Below the pieces are notes generated by a model. The model did no database searches and was not told the origin of the DNA. It worked only from the letters and a program-made list of their open reading frames with translations. DNA of 64,000 nucleotides from Enterobacter kobei (GTDB taxonomy: Bacteria > Pseudomonadota > Gammaproteobacteria > Enterobacterales > Enterobacteriaceae). Shown here piece by piece: positions 9,896-19,565 of the stretch (the first letter of the stretch is position 1; the number at the start of each line of letters is the position of its first letter). The position numbers were made by a program, and so were the translations under genes. The stretch is from NCBI RefSeq assembly GCF_001729765.1, contig NZ_CP017181.1, positions 2,170,001 to 2,234,000 on the forward strand, in the 5' to 3' direction.

Positions 9896-10189
9896 TCAGC
9901 CTGTCGTGACGATGAACATCCTGGCCTGCTGGGCTAGCTGGCGTTCAGCCTTAATCGGCGCATACTTTTCTGAATGATAGAAAGCAAGCGCCTGATCTAA
10001 AGTCGGGAATTCAAAAATGCCAGCATAGGGTAACGGGGCTTCATCGCCTTCGAGTACTTCTGCAACCGAACCAAAATGCACAATTTTCCCTCCCGCTTCC
10101 TCTAACGCTAATGTGAAGCGGGGGGCAAGGCTGGCCTGTCGCGCAGGGTCAATAATACGTAAGTTGATGTGGACGAATGCGGGCATCAC
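9896..10189 (-). CDS. DUF1330-family protein
   Basis: This 97-residue protein has a ferredoxin-like alpha-beta dimer fold expected of DUF1330. Typical motifs are FVHINLRIIDPAR near the N terminus, EVLEGDEAPLPYAGIFEFPT in the middle and FYHSEKYAPIKAER near the end. The function of the family is not established; some members are small oxygenase-like or quinone-related proteins. It is divergent from a MarR gene with only 68 bp between them, and a palindrome lies in that gap, so it is probably controlled by that regulator. The first or second Met could be used. Confidence 0.8.
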   Translation of the reverse strand: MMPAFVHINLRIIDPARQASLAPRFTLALEEAGGKIVHFGSVAEVLEGDEAPLPYAGIFEFPTLDQALAFYHSEKYAPIKAERQLAQQARMFIVTTG

Positions 10190-10212
10190 TGTTCCTCAAA
10201 TCTGATTAATAG

Positions 10213-10222
10213 TGTATATACA
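10213..10222. promoter_or_regulatory. Palindromic operator, DUF1330/marR gap
   Basis: TGTATATACA is a perfect 10-bp palindrome near the middle of the 68-bp gap between the divergent DUF1330 and MarR genes. This is the position and type expected for an autoregulatory MarR site controlling both promoters. Confidence 0.5.
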
Positions 10223-10257
10223 GTATTTGAGATTGTATTGATTGTCGAGATGAAAAG

Positions 10258-10710
10258 ATGAACAACATCGATGTGGCGCTGCTGAAGACCATTCCGGAAG
10301 TCTGTCCTGTGTTTCAGGCGCGAGCCACTGCCCGGGCTATTACACGCTATTACAACGCCTGCTTAAGACCGTTTGGTCTGACCGCAGAGCAGTTCAGTCT
10401 TTTGGTTGGGATCGGAGGTGCACCCAATGAAACCGTTGCAGAACTGGCCGCAAGGGCGGGGGTAGATGCCACCACGCTGAGTCGAAATATAGGTAGTATG
10501 GTGTCCCGCGGCATTATCGACGCGGTGGGAGGCCGGGGACGTGCCGGTAAACGACTCACCCTCACAGCAGAGGGCTGGAGCCTGCTCGAACAGGTCATTC
10601 CGGTATGGAAGACAGCTATGGAAGAACTGTCCCATCAGATGGGGAGCGAACAACTTAGCCTGACGACGAATATGATGAGAAGCCTGGGCAAAGCCACTGC
10701 TTCTTTATGA
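10258..10710 (+). CDS. MarR-family transcriptional regulator
   Basis: This 150-residue protein has a winged helix at residues about 45-105 (AELAARAGVDATTLSRNIGS as recognition region, then a wing with GGRGRAGKRLTLT). N- and C-terminal helices would form the dimer interface. Two cysteines are near the N terminus (EVCPVF and YNACLRPFG), so redox sensing is possible but not shown. It is divergent from the DUF1330 gene, which is its most likely target. The MFS gene that follows could be a second target. Confidence 0.85.
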   Translation: MNNIDVALLKTIPEVCPVFQARATARAITRYYNACLRPFGLTAEQFSLLVGIGGAPNETVAELAARAGVDATTLSRNIGSMVSRGIIDAVGGRGRAGKRLTLTAEGWSLLEQVIPVWKTAMEELSHQMGSEQLSLTTNMMRSLGKATASL

Positions 10711-10816
10711 CGCGATCCGCGACAATCCGTACCTGCAACGCGACGTACCAAACCGCGCAATGCCGGGTATACTACGTTTTAATTTTTTCAGGCGACCCTT
10801 TGTAAAGGCAGGCAGT

Positions 10817-12025
10817 ATGTCTCTTCGTTCGCTGCGGGCGTTATGCCTGACCAGTTTTTTCATTGCGGATGTCCGCGATGGCCTCGGCCCTTTTCTCGGT
10901 ATTTTTCTCACCGAACGTCACTGGACGCCTGATGATATTGGTATTCTGATGACGGCGGGTGGGCTGGCGGGTTTACTGGCCACGCTCCCGGCGGGATTCA
11001 TCACCGACACCTCCCGAAACAAACGCGCTGTACTCGCGCTGCTTTGCCTGTTGATCACCCTGAGCACGCTTCTGCTCTGGTTTAGCCAGCAGAGCGGCGT
11101 TGTCGCCGTTTCACAAATTATCACCGGCATCTGTGCGGCGTTTGTGGGGCCATTGATCACCGGAATTACCTTAGGGCTGACCGGCCAGAGTGGGTTCAGC
11201 GCGCAGATGGGCAAAAATGAGGCGTTTAATCATGCGGGCAATTTTATGACCGCACTGATGGCTGGCGGCATTGCCTGGTACTGGGGCGTCGGCGGAATTT
11301 TCCTGCTGATGACCTGTACGACGTTGCTAACGTTGTGTGCGCTGCTTGCCATTCGCAATAAGGATATCGACAACAATGCCGCGCGCGGGTTGTCCTCTCC
11401 AGCGAACCTGCCTGTTCCGGGCTTTGCGGTGCTGATTAAAAACCGGGCGCTGTTTGTTACCGGACTGACGCTGCTCCTGTTCCATCTGGCGAACGCTGCC
11501 CTGTTACCGATGCTCAGCATGAGGGTTGCGGCGGCACCCGCCTCAATCAACCCCGGCTTGTATGCAGCGGGCACTGTCATTATTTCTCAGGCCGTGATGA
11601 TCCCCGTCGCCATTTGGGTCGCACGGAGAATAGAACACTACGGCTACTGGCGATTAATTATGCTGGCGCTGCTGGTGATGCCGGTGCGTGCGGCACTGGC
11701 GGCGTCCACGGACGCGCCGTTGATGATGATCCCGGTGCAAATTCTCGACGGGCTGGCCGCTGGCATTTTCGGCGTCGTGGTACCGTCGTTTATTGTTGTG
11801 CTGTTGCGAGGGAGCGGGCACGTCAATGCCGGGCAGAGCGTGGTGATGTTGATGCAGGGCGTTGGGGCATCGATGAGCCCGGCGTTAACCGGCACGATAG
11901 CCGGGCATTACTCCTTTGCGACGGCATTCAGCGTGCTGAGCGCGATTGCGCTGGTGGCCGTCCTGCTCTGGTGGCGCGTTGCTCACCGAACCTGGGAAAC
12001 AGACAGTACGCCGGGTGGGGCATAG
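10817..12025 (+). CDS. MFS transporter
   Basis: This 402-residue inner-membrane major facilitator has about 12 hydrophobic segments. A motif-A-like loop is seen at PAGFITDTSRNKRA, between TM2 and TM3. The start at 10817 is preferred because AAAGGCAGGCAGT precedes it and the protein begins MSLRSLRALCLTSFFIAD. An in-frame ATG 57 bp upstream lacks a ribosome site. The substrate is unknown; the fold and the MarR neighbour suggest drug or metabolite export. It converges on ldhA. Confidence 0.82.
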   Translation: MSLRSLRALCLTSFFIADVRDGLGPFLGIFLTERHWTPDDIGILMTAGGLAGLLATLPAGFITDTSRNKRAVLALLCLLITLSTLLLWFSQQSGVVAVSQIITGICAAFVGPLITGITLGLTGQSGFSAQMGKNEAFNHAGNFMTALMAGGIAWYWGVGGIFLLMTCTTLLTLCALLAIRNKDIDNNAARGLSSPANLPVPGFAVLIKNRALFVTGLTLLLFHLANAALLPMLSMRVAAAPASINPGLYAAGTVIISQAVMIPVAIWVARRIEHYGYWRLIMLALLVMPVRAALAASTDAPLMMIPVQILDGLAAGIFGVVVPSFIVVLLRGSGHVNAGQSVVMLMQGVGASMSPALTGTIAGHYSFATAFSVLSAIALVAVLLWWRVAHRTWETDSTPGGA

Positions 12026-12038
12026 CCGCCACCCGGCG
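12009..12038. repeat. REP-like palindrome between MFS gene and ldhA
   Basis: CGCCGGGTGG (12009-12018) and CCACCCGGCG (12029-12038) form a perfect 10-bp stem. It shares the GCCGGGTGG core with the REP-like units at 19.5 and 23.2 kb. Placed between convergent genes, it may also limit transcription. Confidence 0.65.
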
Positions 12039-12044
12039 TCATAC

Positions 12045-13034
12045 TTATGCCAGCTCGTTAGGGCAGGTTTCGCCTTTTTCCAGCTGCTGCAGGTTACCCA
12101 GCGTGGTTTCTGAAATGCTGATCAGCGCTTCAGCCGTCAGAAACGCCTGGTGACCGGTAAACAGGACGTTATGACAGGCAGACAGGCGGCGGAACACGTC
12201 GTCCTGAATCACATCATTGGACTTGTCTTCAAAGAACAGATCGCGTTCGTTCTCATACACGTCCATCCCGAGTGCGCCAATCTTCTGGGTTTTCAGCGCT
12301 TCGATAGCGGCCTGAGAGTCAACCAGGCCACCACGGCTGGTGTTGATAATCATCACGCCGTCTTTCATCTGGTCAAACGCCGCCTGGTTAAGCAGGTGAT
12401 AGTTTTCCGGCGTCAGCGGGCAGTGCAGGGAGATCACATCAGACTGCGAGAACAGGGTCGGCAGGTCGACATATTCCACGCCCAGCTCCAGCGCCGCGGC
12501 GCTTGGATACGGATCAAATGCCAGCAGACGCATGCCAAAGCCTTTGAGGATCCGCAGGGCAGCGACGCCAATTTTCCCGGTCCCGATCACCCCTGCGGTT
12601 TTACCGTACATAGTAAAGCCGGTCAGCCCTTCCAGCGAGAAGTTGGCATCACGGGTGCGCTGATAAGCGCGGTGAATACGACGGTTGAGCGACATCATCA
12701 TGCCAATCGCATGTTCCGCGACGGCTTCCGGGGAGTAGGCCGGAACGCGCACCACCTTCAGCCCCAGCTCTTTCGCCGCATCGAGATCCACGTTGTTAAA
12801 GCCTGCACAGCGCAGGGCGATATACTTCACTCCCTGTTTTTTCAACTCTTCCAGCACCGGACGACTGCCGTCATCGTTAACAAAAATGCAGACGCCTTCA
12901 CAGCCGTGCGCCGTTTTGGCGGTTTTTTCGGACAGCAGAAAGTCGAAAAATTCAAGCTCAAACCCGTAAGCTTCGTTAACATGTTGCAGATACTTTTTGT
13001 CGTACTGCTTTGTGCTATATACCGCGAGTTTCAT
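12045..13034 (-). CDS. ldhA: Fermentative D-lactate dehydrogenase
   Basis: This 329-residue protein is the same length as E. coli LdhA and reduces pyruvate to D-lactate with NADH in the cytosol during fermentation. It belongs to the D-2-hydroxyacid dehydrogenase family. The GTGKIG Rossmann loop follows the GVIGTGKIGVAALR segment, and the catalytic Arg, Glu and His fall in INTSRGGLVDS, MDVYENERDLF and TGHQAFLT (His near 295). The start follows GGAGAAAGTCTT. ldhA next to ydbH is the E. coli order, but hslJ is not seen on its other side. Confidence 0.95.
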   Translation of the reverse strand: MKLAVYSTKQYDKKYLQHVNEAYGFELEFFDFLLSEKTAKTAHGCEGVCIFVNDDGSRPVLEELKKQGVKYIALRCAGFNNVDLDAAKELGLKVVRVPAYSPEAVAEHAIGMMMSLNRRIHRAYQRTRDANFSLEGLTGFTMYGKTAGVIGTGKIGVAALRILKGFGMRLLAFDPYPSAAALELGVEYVDLPTLFSQSDVISLHCPLTPENYHLLNQAAFDQMKDGVMIINTSRGGLVDSQAAIEALKTQKIGALGMDVYENERDLFFEDKSNDVIQDDVFRRLSACHNVLFTGHQAFLTAEALISISETTLGNLQQLEKGETCPNELA

Positions 13035-13225
13035 AAGACTTTCTCCAGTGATTTTGCATTCACGTTAGCATGATTAAAATTATCTTACAATTTCTAAAAT
13101 ATTATTGAATTCAATAAGTTCTATGAATTATTCTAGAGCATCTTGTTACCCTAACTCCATGATATTCTTAATGCCAGAAACATCAGGAATCGGGTGGATT
13201 TTCAGGCAGAGATGGAGAGTAATGT

Positions 13226-13549
13226 ATGCCGTTACAACTGGAGTTGTCTTTATCCCCGCCAATGTTGCCTGCCTTGTACTATTTCATTATATCTATTGCG
13301 TTTTTATTGTTGCTGTACAGAGGTAAACTCAAAGTTGAAAGAGCTAGAAAATATCCTCTTTTCATTGCTTACACCTTGTTTGTGTTAGCCAGTGCTGCCA
13401 TACAACTCAACGTGTTCGCCAATGGCCAGGACTTTGTGAGCGGTTTTCTGCATATCAACTTTGACCCATGGCGGTATGACTCCGTGTATTGGGGGTCATT
13501 AATATTTGCCATGCTTTACCTCCTGGCGATACCTCGTAACAGGTACTAG
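13226..13549 (+). CDS. Small three-helix membrane protein, unknown function
   Basis: This 107-residue protein has three likely membrane segments: about residues 13-32 (LPALYYFIISIAFLLLLY), 45-62 (FIAYTLFVLASAAIQLNV) and 87-102 (VYWGSLIFAMLYLLAI). The ATG follows GGAGAGTAATGT, a usable ribosome site. It lies between the divergent ldhA and ydbH genes, where E. coli has no gene I can recall. I do not recognise the family. Coding seems likely from the clean frame, the ribosome site and the amphipathic loops. Confidence 0.6.
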   Translation: MPLQLELSLSPPMLPALYYFIISIAFLLLLYRGKLKVERARKYPLFIAYTLFVLASAAIQLNVFANGQDFVSGFLHINFDPWRYDSVYWGSLIFAMLYLLAIPRNRY

Positions 13550-13676
13550 CTTCGCAACTTAACGCTACAGCTTCTATCCTTAAACTTGCCTTTGGCTTCA
13601 ATTGACCCGCTAAACATGCGACAATGTTCAGCATCGTCGGCTTAATTCTTTCGCTAAATCAGGATATTAACTGCCC

Positions 13677-16316
13677 ATGAAGGGTAAATACAAAGCCGCA
13701 CTTGCGCTTTTACTGCTGTTCATTTTATTGCCGCTGACGCTGCTGATGACGCTCGCTCAGTGGGTACCGACGCTTGCCGGAATCTGGCTTCCCGTCGGGA
13801 CGCGTATCGCTTTCGAAGAGAGTCCTAAACTGACTCGTCATGCGCTGGTGATCCCCGATCTCCGCTATCTGGTTGAAGAGTGCGAAATTGCTCGCATTGA
13901 AAACGTGACGCTGTCACATCCGAGCCGCTGGCAGCTGGATATCGGCGCGCTGGATCTTAACGCCGTCTGCCTCAGCAAAATTCCCCAATCCGCGCCGTCG
14001 ACCGTTGCCCCCAAAACGCTGGCGCAGTGGCAGGCGGTATTACCGAATACCTGGCTGACCATTCACCGTCTCACCCTCTCGCCCTGGCAGCAGTGGCAGG
14101 GTGAGCTGAAGGCCTCGCTGACCCCGTCCAGCCAGGAGATAGCCTATAAAGGCGAGCGGGTGAGCATTCAAGGAACGCTTCGCGGCCAGACGCTTTCGGT
14201 CAGCCAGTTCGATGTTCAGCTACCCGATCAGCCGCAGCCCATCAAACTGGTGGGGGAGTTCACTCTGCCGCTGGTGCCGGATGGCGTGCCGGTAAAAGGC
14301 CACGCGGTGGCGACCTTTAACGTGCCACAACTGACGTCTCTCGTCGATGCCGATCTGGACTGGGAAGACAACCGTGGACAACTGGTGGTGATGGCGCGAG
14401 ACAACCCTGATCCACTGCTCGATCTGCCGTGGCAAGTTACGGCGGAACAGCTGAACATCAGCGACGGGCGCTGGAACTGGGATCTGTCCGGTATGCCGCT
14501 GAGCGGACGCGTTTCGCTTCGCGCCGATAACTGGCAGCAGGGGCTTGAGAAAGCCACCCTGACCGGGCGTTTGAACGTGCTTACCCATGGTGATGCGGGG
14601 AAAGGCAACGCGGTACTCAATATTGGGCCCGGCAGGCTCAGTATGGAAAACAGCGACATGCCGCTGCATCTGAGCGGTGAGGCGAAGCAAAACGACCTCA
14701 TTCTTTATGCCAAATTGCCGGCAACACTGACCGGCAGCGTATATGAACCGCAACTCGCTTTTGAACCGGGCGCACTGCTTCGCTCGCGCGGGCGCATCAT
14801 TGACTCGCTTGATATCGATGAAATCCGCTGGCCGCTGGCAGGTGTGAAGCTGACGCAGAAGGGCGTGGACGGGCGTTTACAGGCTATCCTGCGTGCCCAT
14901 GAAAACGAGATGGGCGATTTTGAACTGCATCTGGACGGGCAGGCGAACGACTTTTTACCCGACAGCGGTCTCTGGCAGTGGCGCTACTGGGGAAAAGGGA
15001 GTTTTACGCCGATGCATGCCCGCTGGGATGTCGCCGGGAAAGGCGAGTGGCGTGACAAACTCATTGAGCTCACGGCGCTCTCCACCGGTTTTGACAAGCT
15101 CCAGTATGGAACCATGGAGGTCAGCACGCCGCGTCTGGTGCTGGATCAACCCGTGCGCTGGTTCCGTGACGCCGAAAAGCCGACGTTCAGCGGCGCGCTG
15201 GCGCTCAATGCCGGGCAAACCCGTTTCTCCGGTGGCAGCACGCTGCCACCGTCGGTGCTGACCTTTAGCGTCGACGGCACCGATCCGACGGTGTTCCAGT
15301 TTAAGGGCGACCTCCATGCAGAGAAAATCGGCCCGGTACAGGTGAATGGTCGCTGGGATGGTGAACGCCTTCGCGGGCAGGCCTGGTGGCCGAAACAGTC
15401 GCTCACCGTGTTCCAGCCTCTGATCCCTCCGGACTGGAAAATGACGCTGCGTGACGGGGTACTCTATGCGCAGGTGGCTTTCTCGGCGGCAGCCGATCAG
15501 GGCTTTGAGGCGGGGGGGCACGGCGTGCTGAAAGCCGGTAGCGCCTGGATGCCGGATAACCAGATCAACGGTGTCGATTTTGTGCTGCCGTTCCGCTTCA
15601 GCAAGGGGACCTGGTCCCTGGGCACGCGCTGCCCGGTTACGTTGCGTATTGGCGAAGTGGAAAACCTGGTGACCGCGCGCAATATTACCGCCGATCTACA
15701 GGGCGATTATCCCTGGACGGAGGACAATCCGCTGCTGCTTACCAACGTGAAAGTGGAAACCCTCGGCGGGAAGATTACGATGCAGCAGTTGCGGATGCCG
15801 CAGCACGATCCGGCGCTGCTTCGCGTGGACAATATCTCGTCAAGTGAACTGATCGGCGCCGTCAATCCGAAACAGTTTGCCATGTCAGGCCCGGTAAGCG
15901 GGGCGCTGCCACTCTGGCTGGACAATGAAAAATGGATCATTAAAGATGGCTGGCTGACCAACCCTGGCCCAATGACGCTGCGTATCGATAAAGATACGGC
16001 GGATGCCATCGTGAAAGATAATATGGTTGCGGGTGCCGCGATCAACTGGCTCCGCTATATGGAAATTTCTCGTTCGTGGACAAGAATCAATTTAGATAAC
16101 CTGGGTGAATTAACCATGCAGGCGACCATCAAGGGAACCAGCCGTGTGGATGGTAAAAGCAGCTCCGTCAACCTGAACTATACCCATGACGAGAATGTCT
16201 TTACCCTCTGGCGCAGCCTGCGTTTTGGCGACAACCTGCAAACCTGGTTTGAGCAACACGCGGCGATACCCGGTCTCCGCAGTTCGACTGGCAAGGAAAG
16301 TGAGGAACAACAATGA
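13677..16316 (+). CDS. ydbH: AsmA-like envelope protein YdbH
   Basis: This 879-residue protein has one N-terminal inner-membrane helix (about residues 7-27). A long beta-rich periplasmic body follows, of the AsmA/TamB/YhdP class that is proposed to carry phospholipids between the membranes. The C-terminal domain (about 640-850) resembles the dicarboxylate-binding-like DUF2125/YdbH end. It overlaps ynbE by 4 bp (ATGA), and ydbL follows 7 bp later, so the three form one operon. In E. coli YnbE is the outer-membrane lipoprotein partner of YdbH. The length matches the E. coli protein. Confidence 0.92.
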   Translation: MKGKYKAALALLLLFILLPLTLLMTLAQWVPTLAGIWLPVGTRIAFEESPKLTRHALVIPDLRYLVEECEIARIENVTLSHPSRWQLDIGALDLNAVCLSKIPQSAPSTVAPKTLAQWQAVLPNTWLTIHRLTLSPWQQWQGELKASLTPSSQEIAYKGERVSIQGTLRGQTLSVSQFDVQLPDQPQPIKLVGEFTLPLVPDGVPVKGHAVATFNVPQLTSLVDADLDWEDNRGQLVVMARDNPDPLLDLPWQVTAEQLNISDGRWNWDLSGMPLSGRVSLRADNWQQGLEKATLTGRLNVLTHGDAGKGNAVLNIGPGRLSMENSDMPLHLSGEAKQNDLILYAKLPATLTGSVYEPQLAFEPGALLRSRGRIIDSLDIDEIRWPLAGVKLTQKGVDGRLQAILRAHENEMGDFELHLDGQANDFLPDSGLWQWRYWGKGSFTPMHARWDVAGKGEWRDKLIELTALSTGFDKLQYGTMEVSTPRLVLDQPVRWFRDAEKPTFSGALALNAGQTRFSGGSTLPPSVLTFSVDGTDPTVFQFKGDLHAEKIGPVQVNGRWDGERLRGQAWWPKQSLTVFQPLIPPDWKMTLRDGVLYAQVAFSAAADQGFEAGGHGVLKAGSAWMPDNQINGVDFVLPFRFSKGTWSLGTRCPVTLRIGEVENLVTARNITADLQGDYPWTEDNPLLLTNVKVETLGGKITMQQLRMPQHDPALLRVDNISSSELIGAVNPKQFAMSGPVSGALPLWLDNEKWIIKDGWLTNPGPMTLRIDKDTADAIVKDNMVAGAAINWLRYMEISRSWTRINLDNLGELTMQATIKGTSRVDGKSSSVNLNYTHDENVFTLWRSLRFGDNLQTWFEQHAAIPGLRSSTGKESEEQQ

Positions 16317-16504
16317 AAAAGATGGCTGGTGTACTCACCGTTGCCGTTGCTGCGCTACTGACCGGCTGTACGCCGCGTATTGAAGTCGCTGCGCCGAAAG
16401 AGCCGATTACCATCAATATGAATGTCAAAATCGAACACGAGATCCACATTAAGGTCGATAAAGACGTTGAAACCCTGCTGAAAACGCGCAGCGATCTGTT
16501 CTGA
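16313..16504 (+). CDS. ynbE: YnbE lipoprotein, partner of YdbH
   Basis: This 63-residue lipoprotein has a signal peptide ending in the lipobox LLTGC. The mature part is a short, strand-prone segment (PITINMNVKIEHEIHIKVDK). Known work on E. coli shows YnbE stacking into intermolecular beta-sheets that extend the YdbH bridge to the outer membrane. The start codon overlaps the ydbH stop, which implies translational coupling. Confidence 0.9.
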   Translation: MKKMAGVLTVAVAALLTGCTPRIEVAAPKEPITINMNVKIEHEIHIKVDKDVETLLKTRSDLF

Positions 16505-16511
16505 GGATGCC

Positions 16512-16829
16512 ATGAAACGTTTAGCTCTGATTCTACTGGCTCTGGGGATGAATGCGCAGGCGGCTGCGCTGACCTTAAATGATGCCCGGGCGCAGGGGCG
16601 CGTGGGGGAAACACTCAGCGGGTATATTGCCCCGATCCAACAGGATGCAGAAACGCTGGCGCTGGTAAACCGTATTAACGCGGCGCGCACCGAGAGCTAT
16701 CAGAAGCTGGCCGACAGCAATAATTTACCGGTCGATGAAGTGGCGAAAATGGCGGGGCAAAAACTGGTTGCTCGCGCGCAGCCGGGCGAATACGTGAAGG
16801 GAATTAACGGTAAATGGCTGAAAAAATAG
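16512..16829 (+). CDS. ydbL: YdbL periplasmic protein
   Basis: This 105-residue DUF1318 protein has a cleavable signal peptide (LALILLALGMNAQAAALT). The mature domain carries LNDARAQGRVGETLSGYIAP and ends in YVKGINGKWLKK. It is proposed in E. coli to act with YdbH and YnbE, keeping YnbE oligomerisation in check. It is the third gene of the operon and ends directly against the convergent feaR stop with no gap, so readthrough between feaR and ydbL is likely. Confidence 0.9.
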   Translation: MKRLALILLALGMNAQAAALTLNDARAQGRVGETLSGYIAPIQQDAETLALVNRINAARTESYQKLADSNNLPVDEVAKMAGQKLVARAQPGEYVKGINGKWLKK

Positions 16830-17738
16830 CTAGCGGTGGCGCTTGCGGTATTCGCCGGGCGAGACGCCAAAACGCTGCTTAAAGGCCGTTGAAAAATGGC
16901 TATGGTCGGTGAACCCCCAGCTGTAGCCAATTCCCGCCAGCTTTTCATCATCCCCGGCAGAGCGCAGCACCTGCGCACAGAGATCCAGCCGACGGTTTTT
17001 AATGTACTGCGCGACCACCAGCCCCTTCTCGGCAAACATGCGGTAGAGGCTGCGCACGGACATCCCGCTCTCGGCGGCAATCCACTCCGGGCGCAGAGAG
17101 TCAGACTGAATATGATCGTCAATCAGCGCCACGACATGCTGGAACTGGCGTTCCTTGCGCGGCTGAATCACGTCGCGTTGCTGAAACGCGGGGCGCAGCA
17201 GGCAGATCATGGCTTCGAGCGCGGCTTCGCTCTCCCGGTCACTCAGGTCGGCGTTGTTCATGCTTTCCATCAGCAGGCGATGGCTCAGCTGTACCGTTGG
17301 CAGCGAGCGAGAGAGGGCGAGCGCGCAGCTAATCTCATGGAAACGACACTGTTGCTCAATAATCTGGCGGGGTACCAGCAGCGAAATCTGGCGGGATTTT
17401 TCCTGCCAGTTGATTGAGCAGGGCCGGGAGGCGTCAAGCAGCGTGATATCGCCTGTTCGGAGCACAGCGCGACGGTCATCCTGTTCAATTTCCGCACTGC
17501 CCTCAAGCTGGAAGACGGTATAGAACCAGGCATCATTACTCTGTTTGATCTCCTGACGGGAGCGGAACAGATTTACGCCGCCGGCGGTGACGGTGCTGAG
17601 CTTCAGGCTGCGCGCATAGCTGGTCTCCAGTTCGCCGACGAATTTTCCCCCGGTGGGCTGTGCATTAAAACGCCCGCACACCTGGTTAATCTGCGCCAGC
17701 CACTGCTGATACTGTTCCTGCTCGCTTGCACACGCCAT
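16830..17738 (-). CDS. feaR: AraC-family activator FeaR
   Basis: This 302-residue regulator activates feaB and tynA in response to aromatic aldehydes or amines. The N-terminal sensor domain contains ITLLDASRPCSINWQ. The C-terminal AraC domain contains two helix-turn-helix units (PEWIAAESGMSVRSLYRMFA and the second near GFTDHSHFSTAFKQRFG), ending in PGEYRKRHR. I chose the Met at 17738 (MACASEQEQYQQW) because GAGAGA precedes it and it aligns with the E. coli start. An in-frame Met 42 bp upstream lacks a ribosome site. It is divergent from feaB. Confidence 0.92.
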   Translation of the reverse strand: MACASEQEQYQQWLAQINQVCGRFNAQPTGGKFVGELETSYARSLKLSTVTAGGVNLFRSRQEIKQSNDAWFYTVFQLEGSAEIEQDDRRAVLRTGDITLLDASRPCSINWQEKSRQISLLVPRQIIEQQCRFHEISCALALSRSLPTVQLSHRLLMESMNNADLSDRESEAALEAMICLLRPAFQQRDVIQPRKERQFQHVVALIDDHIQSDSLRPEWIAAESGMSVRSLYRMFAEKGLVVAQYIKNRRLDLCAQVLRSAGDDEKLAGIGYSWGFTDHSHFSTAFKQRFGVSPGEYRKRHR

Positions 17739-17876
17739 CGTTTCTCTCACTGCACCGTCAATGTTTTCGCATTGTTGCATTTATGTTGCGTTTTGTCAGG
17801 GCTCTAGGCTGACTATAGGAAAGAACACTCATCGGGAACAGCGATATAAGGTGGAATTATCACGATTTGCGGCACC

Positions 17877-17913
17877 TGTCACAGGTGGCAAAGCGAATGT
17901 CACAGAGACAAAA
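17877..17913 (+). promoter_or_regulatory. Tandem FeaR-type sites upstream of feaB
   Basis: Two copies of TGNCA-N8-AAA, the reported FeaR recognition pattern, occur in direct orientation at 17877-17892 and 17898-17913 (both begin TGTCA). The start-to-start distance is 21 bp, two helical turns. They lie about 65-100 bp before the feaB start, suiting activation from the same helix face. Confidence 0.7.
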
Positions 17914-17978
17914 GCGAGAATGCGAAACCCCTCTTAGACTGGATGAACACCCTGCGAATAATAACGAAGGAGTATCCT

Positions 17979-19478
17979 ATGTCCGAATCCCAGGTGGCTA
18001 TTCAGCCTGCCGTGCAGCAATTTTTAGACCGACATCATGGCCTGTGGATTGAAGGGCGTCAGGCCGCGTCGGACAGCGAAAAGCGGCTCAACGTCTATAA
18101 CCCGGCCACGGGCGAGGTGATTGCCTCGACGGCCGATGCCAGCGTCGATGACGTTGACCGTGCCGTCATGTCCGGCTGGCGTGCTTTTGTTGCCCGCAGC
18201 TGGGCCGGAAAATTACCGGCGGAGCGCGAGCGGATCCTGCTCCGTTTCGCCGATCTGGTTGAACAGCACAGCGAGGAGTTGGCCCAGCTTGAAACGCTGG
18301 AGCAGGGGAAATCGATTAACATTTCCCGTCTCTTTGAAGTGGGTTGTACCCTGAACTGGATGCGCTATACCGCCGGGCTGACCACCAAAATCGCAGGCAA
18401 AACCCTCGACCTTTCTATTCCCCTGCCACAGGGGGCGCGTTATCAGGCATGGACACGTAAAGAGCCGGTTGGCGTGGTGGCCGGGATTGTGCCCTGGAAC
18501 TTCCCGCTGATGATTGGGATGTGGAAAGTGATGCCTGCGCTGGCGGCGGGGTGCTCGATTGTCATCAAGCCATCAGAAACCACGCCGCTGACCATGCTGC
18601 GCGTGGCGGAACTGGCCAGCGAAGCGGGCATTCCGGACGGGGTATTCAACGTGGTGACCGGGAGCGGCGCGGTGTGCGGCGCAGCGCTGACCTCGCATCC
18701 GCATATTGCAAAGGTGAGCTTTACCGGCTCAACGGCGACGGGCAAGCAAATTGCCCGCGCGGCGGCAGATACCCTGACAGGCGTGACCCTGGAACTGGGG
18801 GGCAAAAACCCGGCTATCGTACTCAAAGATGCGGACCCGGCGTGGGTGATCGAAGGCCTGATGACCGGGAGCTTCCTGAACCAGGGACAGGTGTGTGCGG
18901 CGAGTTCCCGTATCTACATTGAAGCGCCGCTGTTTGACACGCTGGTCAGCGGCTTCGAACAGGCGGTGAAATCCCTGAGCGTCGGGCCGGGTATGTCCCC
19001 GGAAGCATTTATCAACCCGCTGGTGTCGCGTGCGCATTGTGACAAGGTGCAGACTTTCCTCGATGAAGCGCAATCTCGCCACGCAGAGCTGATTGTCGGT
19101 AACCGTGGCCCGGAAGGGAAAGGCTATTACGTTTCGCCGACGCTGGTGGTCAACCCGGATGCCGCGCTGCGCTTAACCCGCGAAGAGGTGTTTGGCCCGG
19201 TGGTCAATCTGGTGCGCGTTGCCGATGGTGAAGAGGCGCTTCAGCTGGCAAACGACACCGAATATGGCCTGACCGCCAGCGTCTGGACGCAGAATATCAG
19301 CAAGGCGCTGGAGTACACCGACAGGCTGCAGGCGGGCACCGTCTGGGTAAACAGCCATACGCTGATCGACGCCAACCTGCCGTTCGGCGGCATGAAGCAG
19401 TCCGGCACAGGTCGCGACTTTGGCCCGGACTGGCTGGACGGATGGTGTGAGACGAAGTCGGTTTGCGTGCGGTATTAA
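17979..19478 (+). CDS. feaB: Phenylacetaldehyde dehydrogenase FeaB
   Basis: This 499-residue aldehyde dehydrogenase oxidises phenylacetaldehyde to phenylacetate with NAD in the cytosol, feeding the paa pathway. Catalytic Glu272 is in [11 protein letters not shown] and the nucleophile Cys306 is in [10 protein letters not shown]. The NAD-binding GSTATGK loop is present. The start at 17979 has AAGGAG seven bases before it and gives exactly the E. coli FeaB length; an earlier in-frame ATG is not needed. Identity to E. coli FeaB is visibly very high through the central region. Confidence 0.95.
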   Translation: MSESQVAIQPAVQQFLDRHHGLWIEGRQAASDSEKRLNVYNPATGEVIASTADASVDDVDRAVMSGWRAFVARSWAGKLPAERERILLRFADLVEQHSEELAQLETLEQGKSINISRLFEVGCTLNWMRYTAGLTTKIAGKTLDLSIPLPQGARYQAWTRKEPVGVVAGIVPWNFPLMIGMWKVMPALAAGCSIVIKPSETTPLTMLRVAELASEAGIPDGVFNVVTGSGAVCGAALTSHPHIAKVSFTGSTATGKQIARAAADTLTGVTLELGGKNPAIVLKDADPAWVIEGLMTGSFLNQGQVCAASSRIYIEAPLFDTLVSGFEQAVKSLSVGPGMSPEAFINPLVSRAHCDKVQTFLDEAQSRHAELIVGNRGPEGKGYYVSPTLVVNPDAALRLTREEVFGPVVNLVRVADGEEALQLANDTEYGLTASVWTQNISKALEYTDRLQAGTVWVNSHTLIDANLPFGGMKQSGTGRDFGPDWLDGWCETKSVCVRY

Positions 19479-19484
19479 GAAACA

Positions 19485-19560
19485 AGCCGGGTGGCGGCTA
19501 CGCCTTACCCGGCCTACTTTCTCTGGTTTTGTAGGCCGGGTAAGCGCAGCGCCACCCGGC
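19485..19560. repeat. Pair of REP-like palindromes (BIME-type)
   Basis: Two inverted units occur. The first is GCCGGGTGGCGGCTACGCC with its TTACCCGGC arm at 19485-19512. The second starts GTAGGCCGGGTAAGCGC and ends CCACCCGGC at 19531-19560. They face each other and are separated by 18 bp. This is the usual bacterial interspersed mosaic layout between convergent genes, here feaB and the cyclase gene. Confidence 0.8.
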
Positions 19561-19565
19561 ATTAT

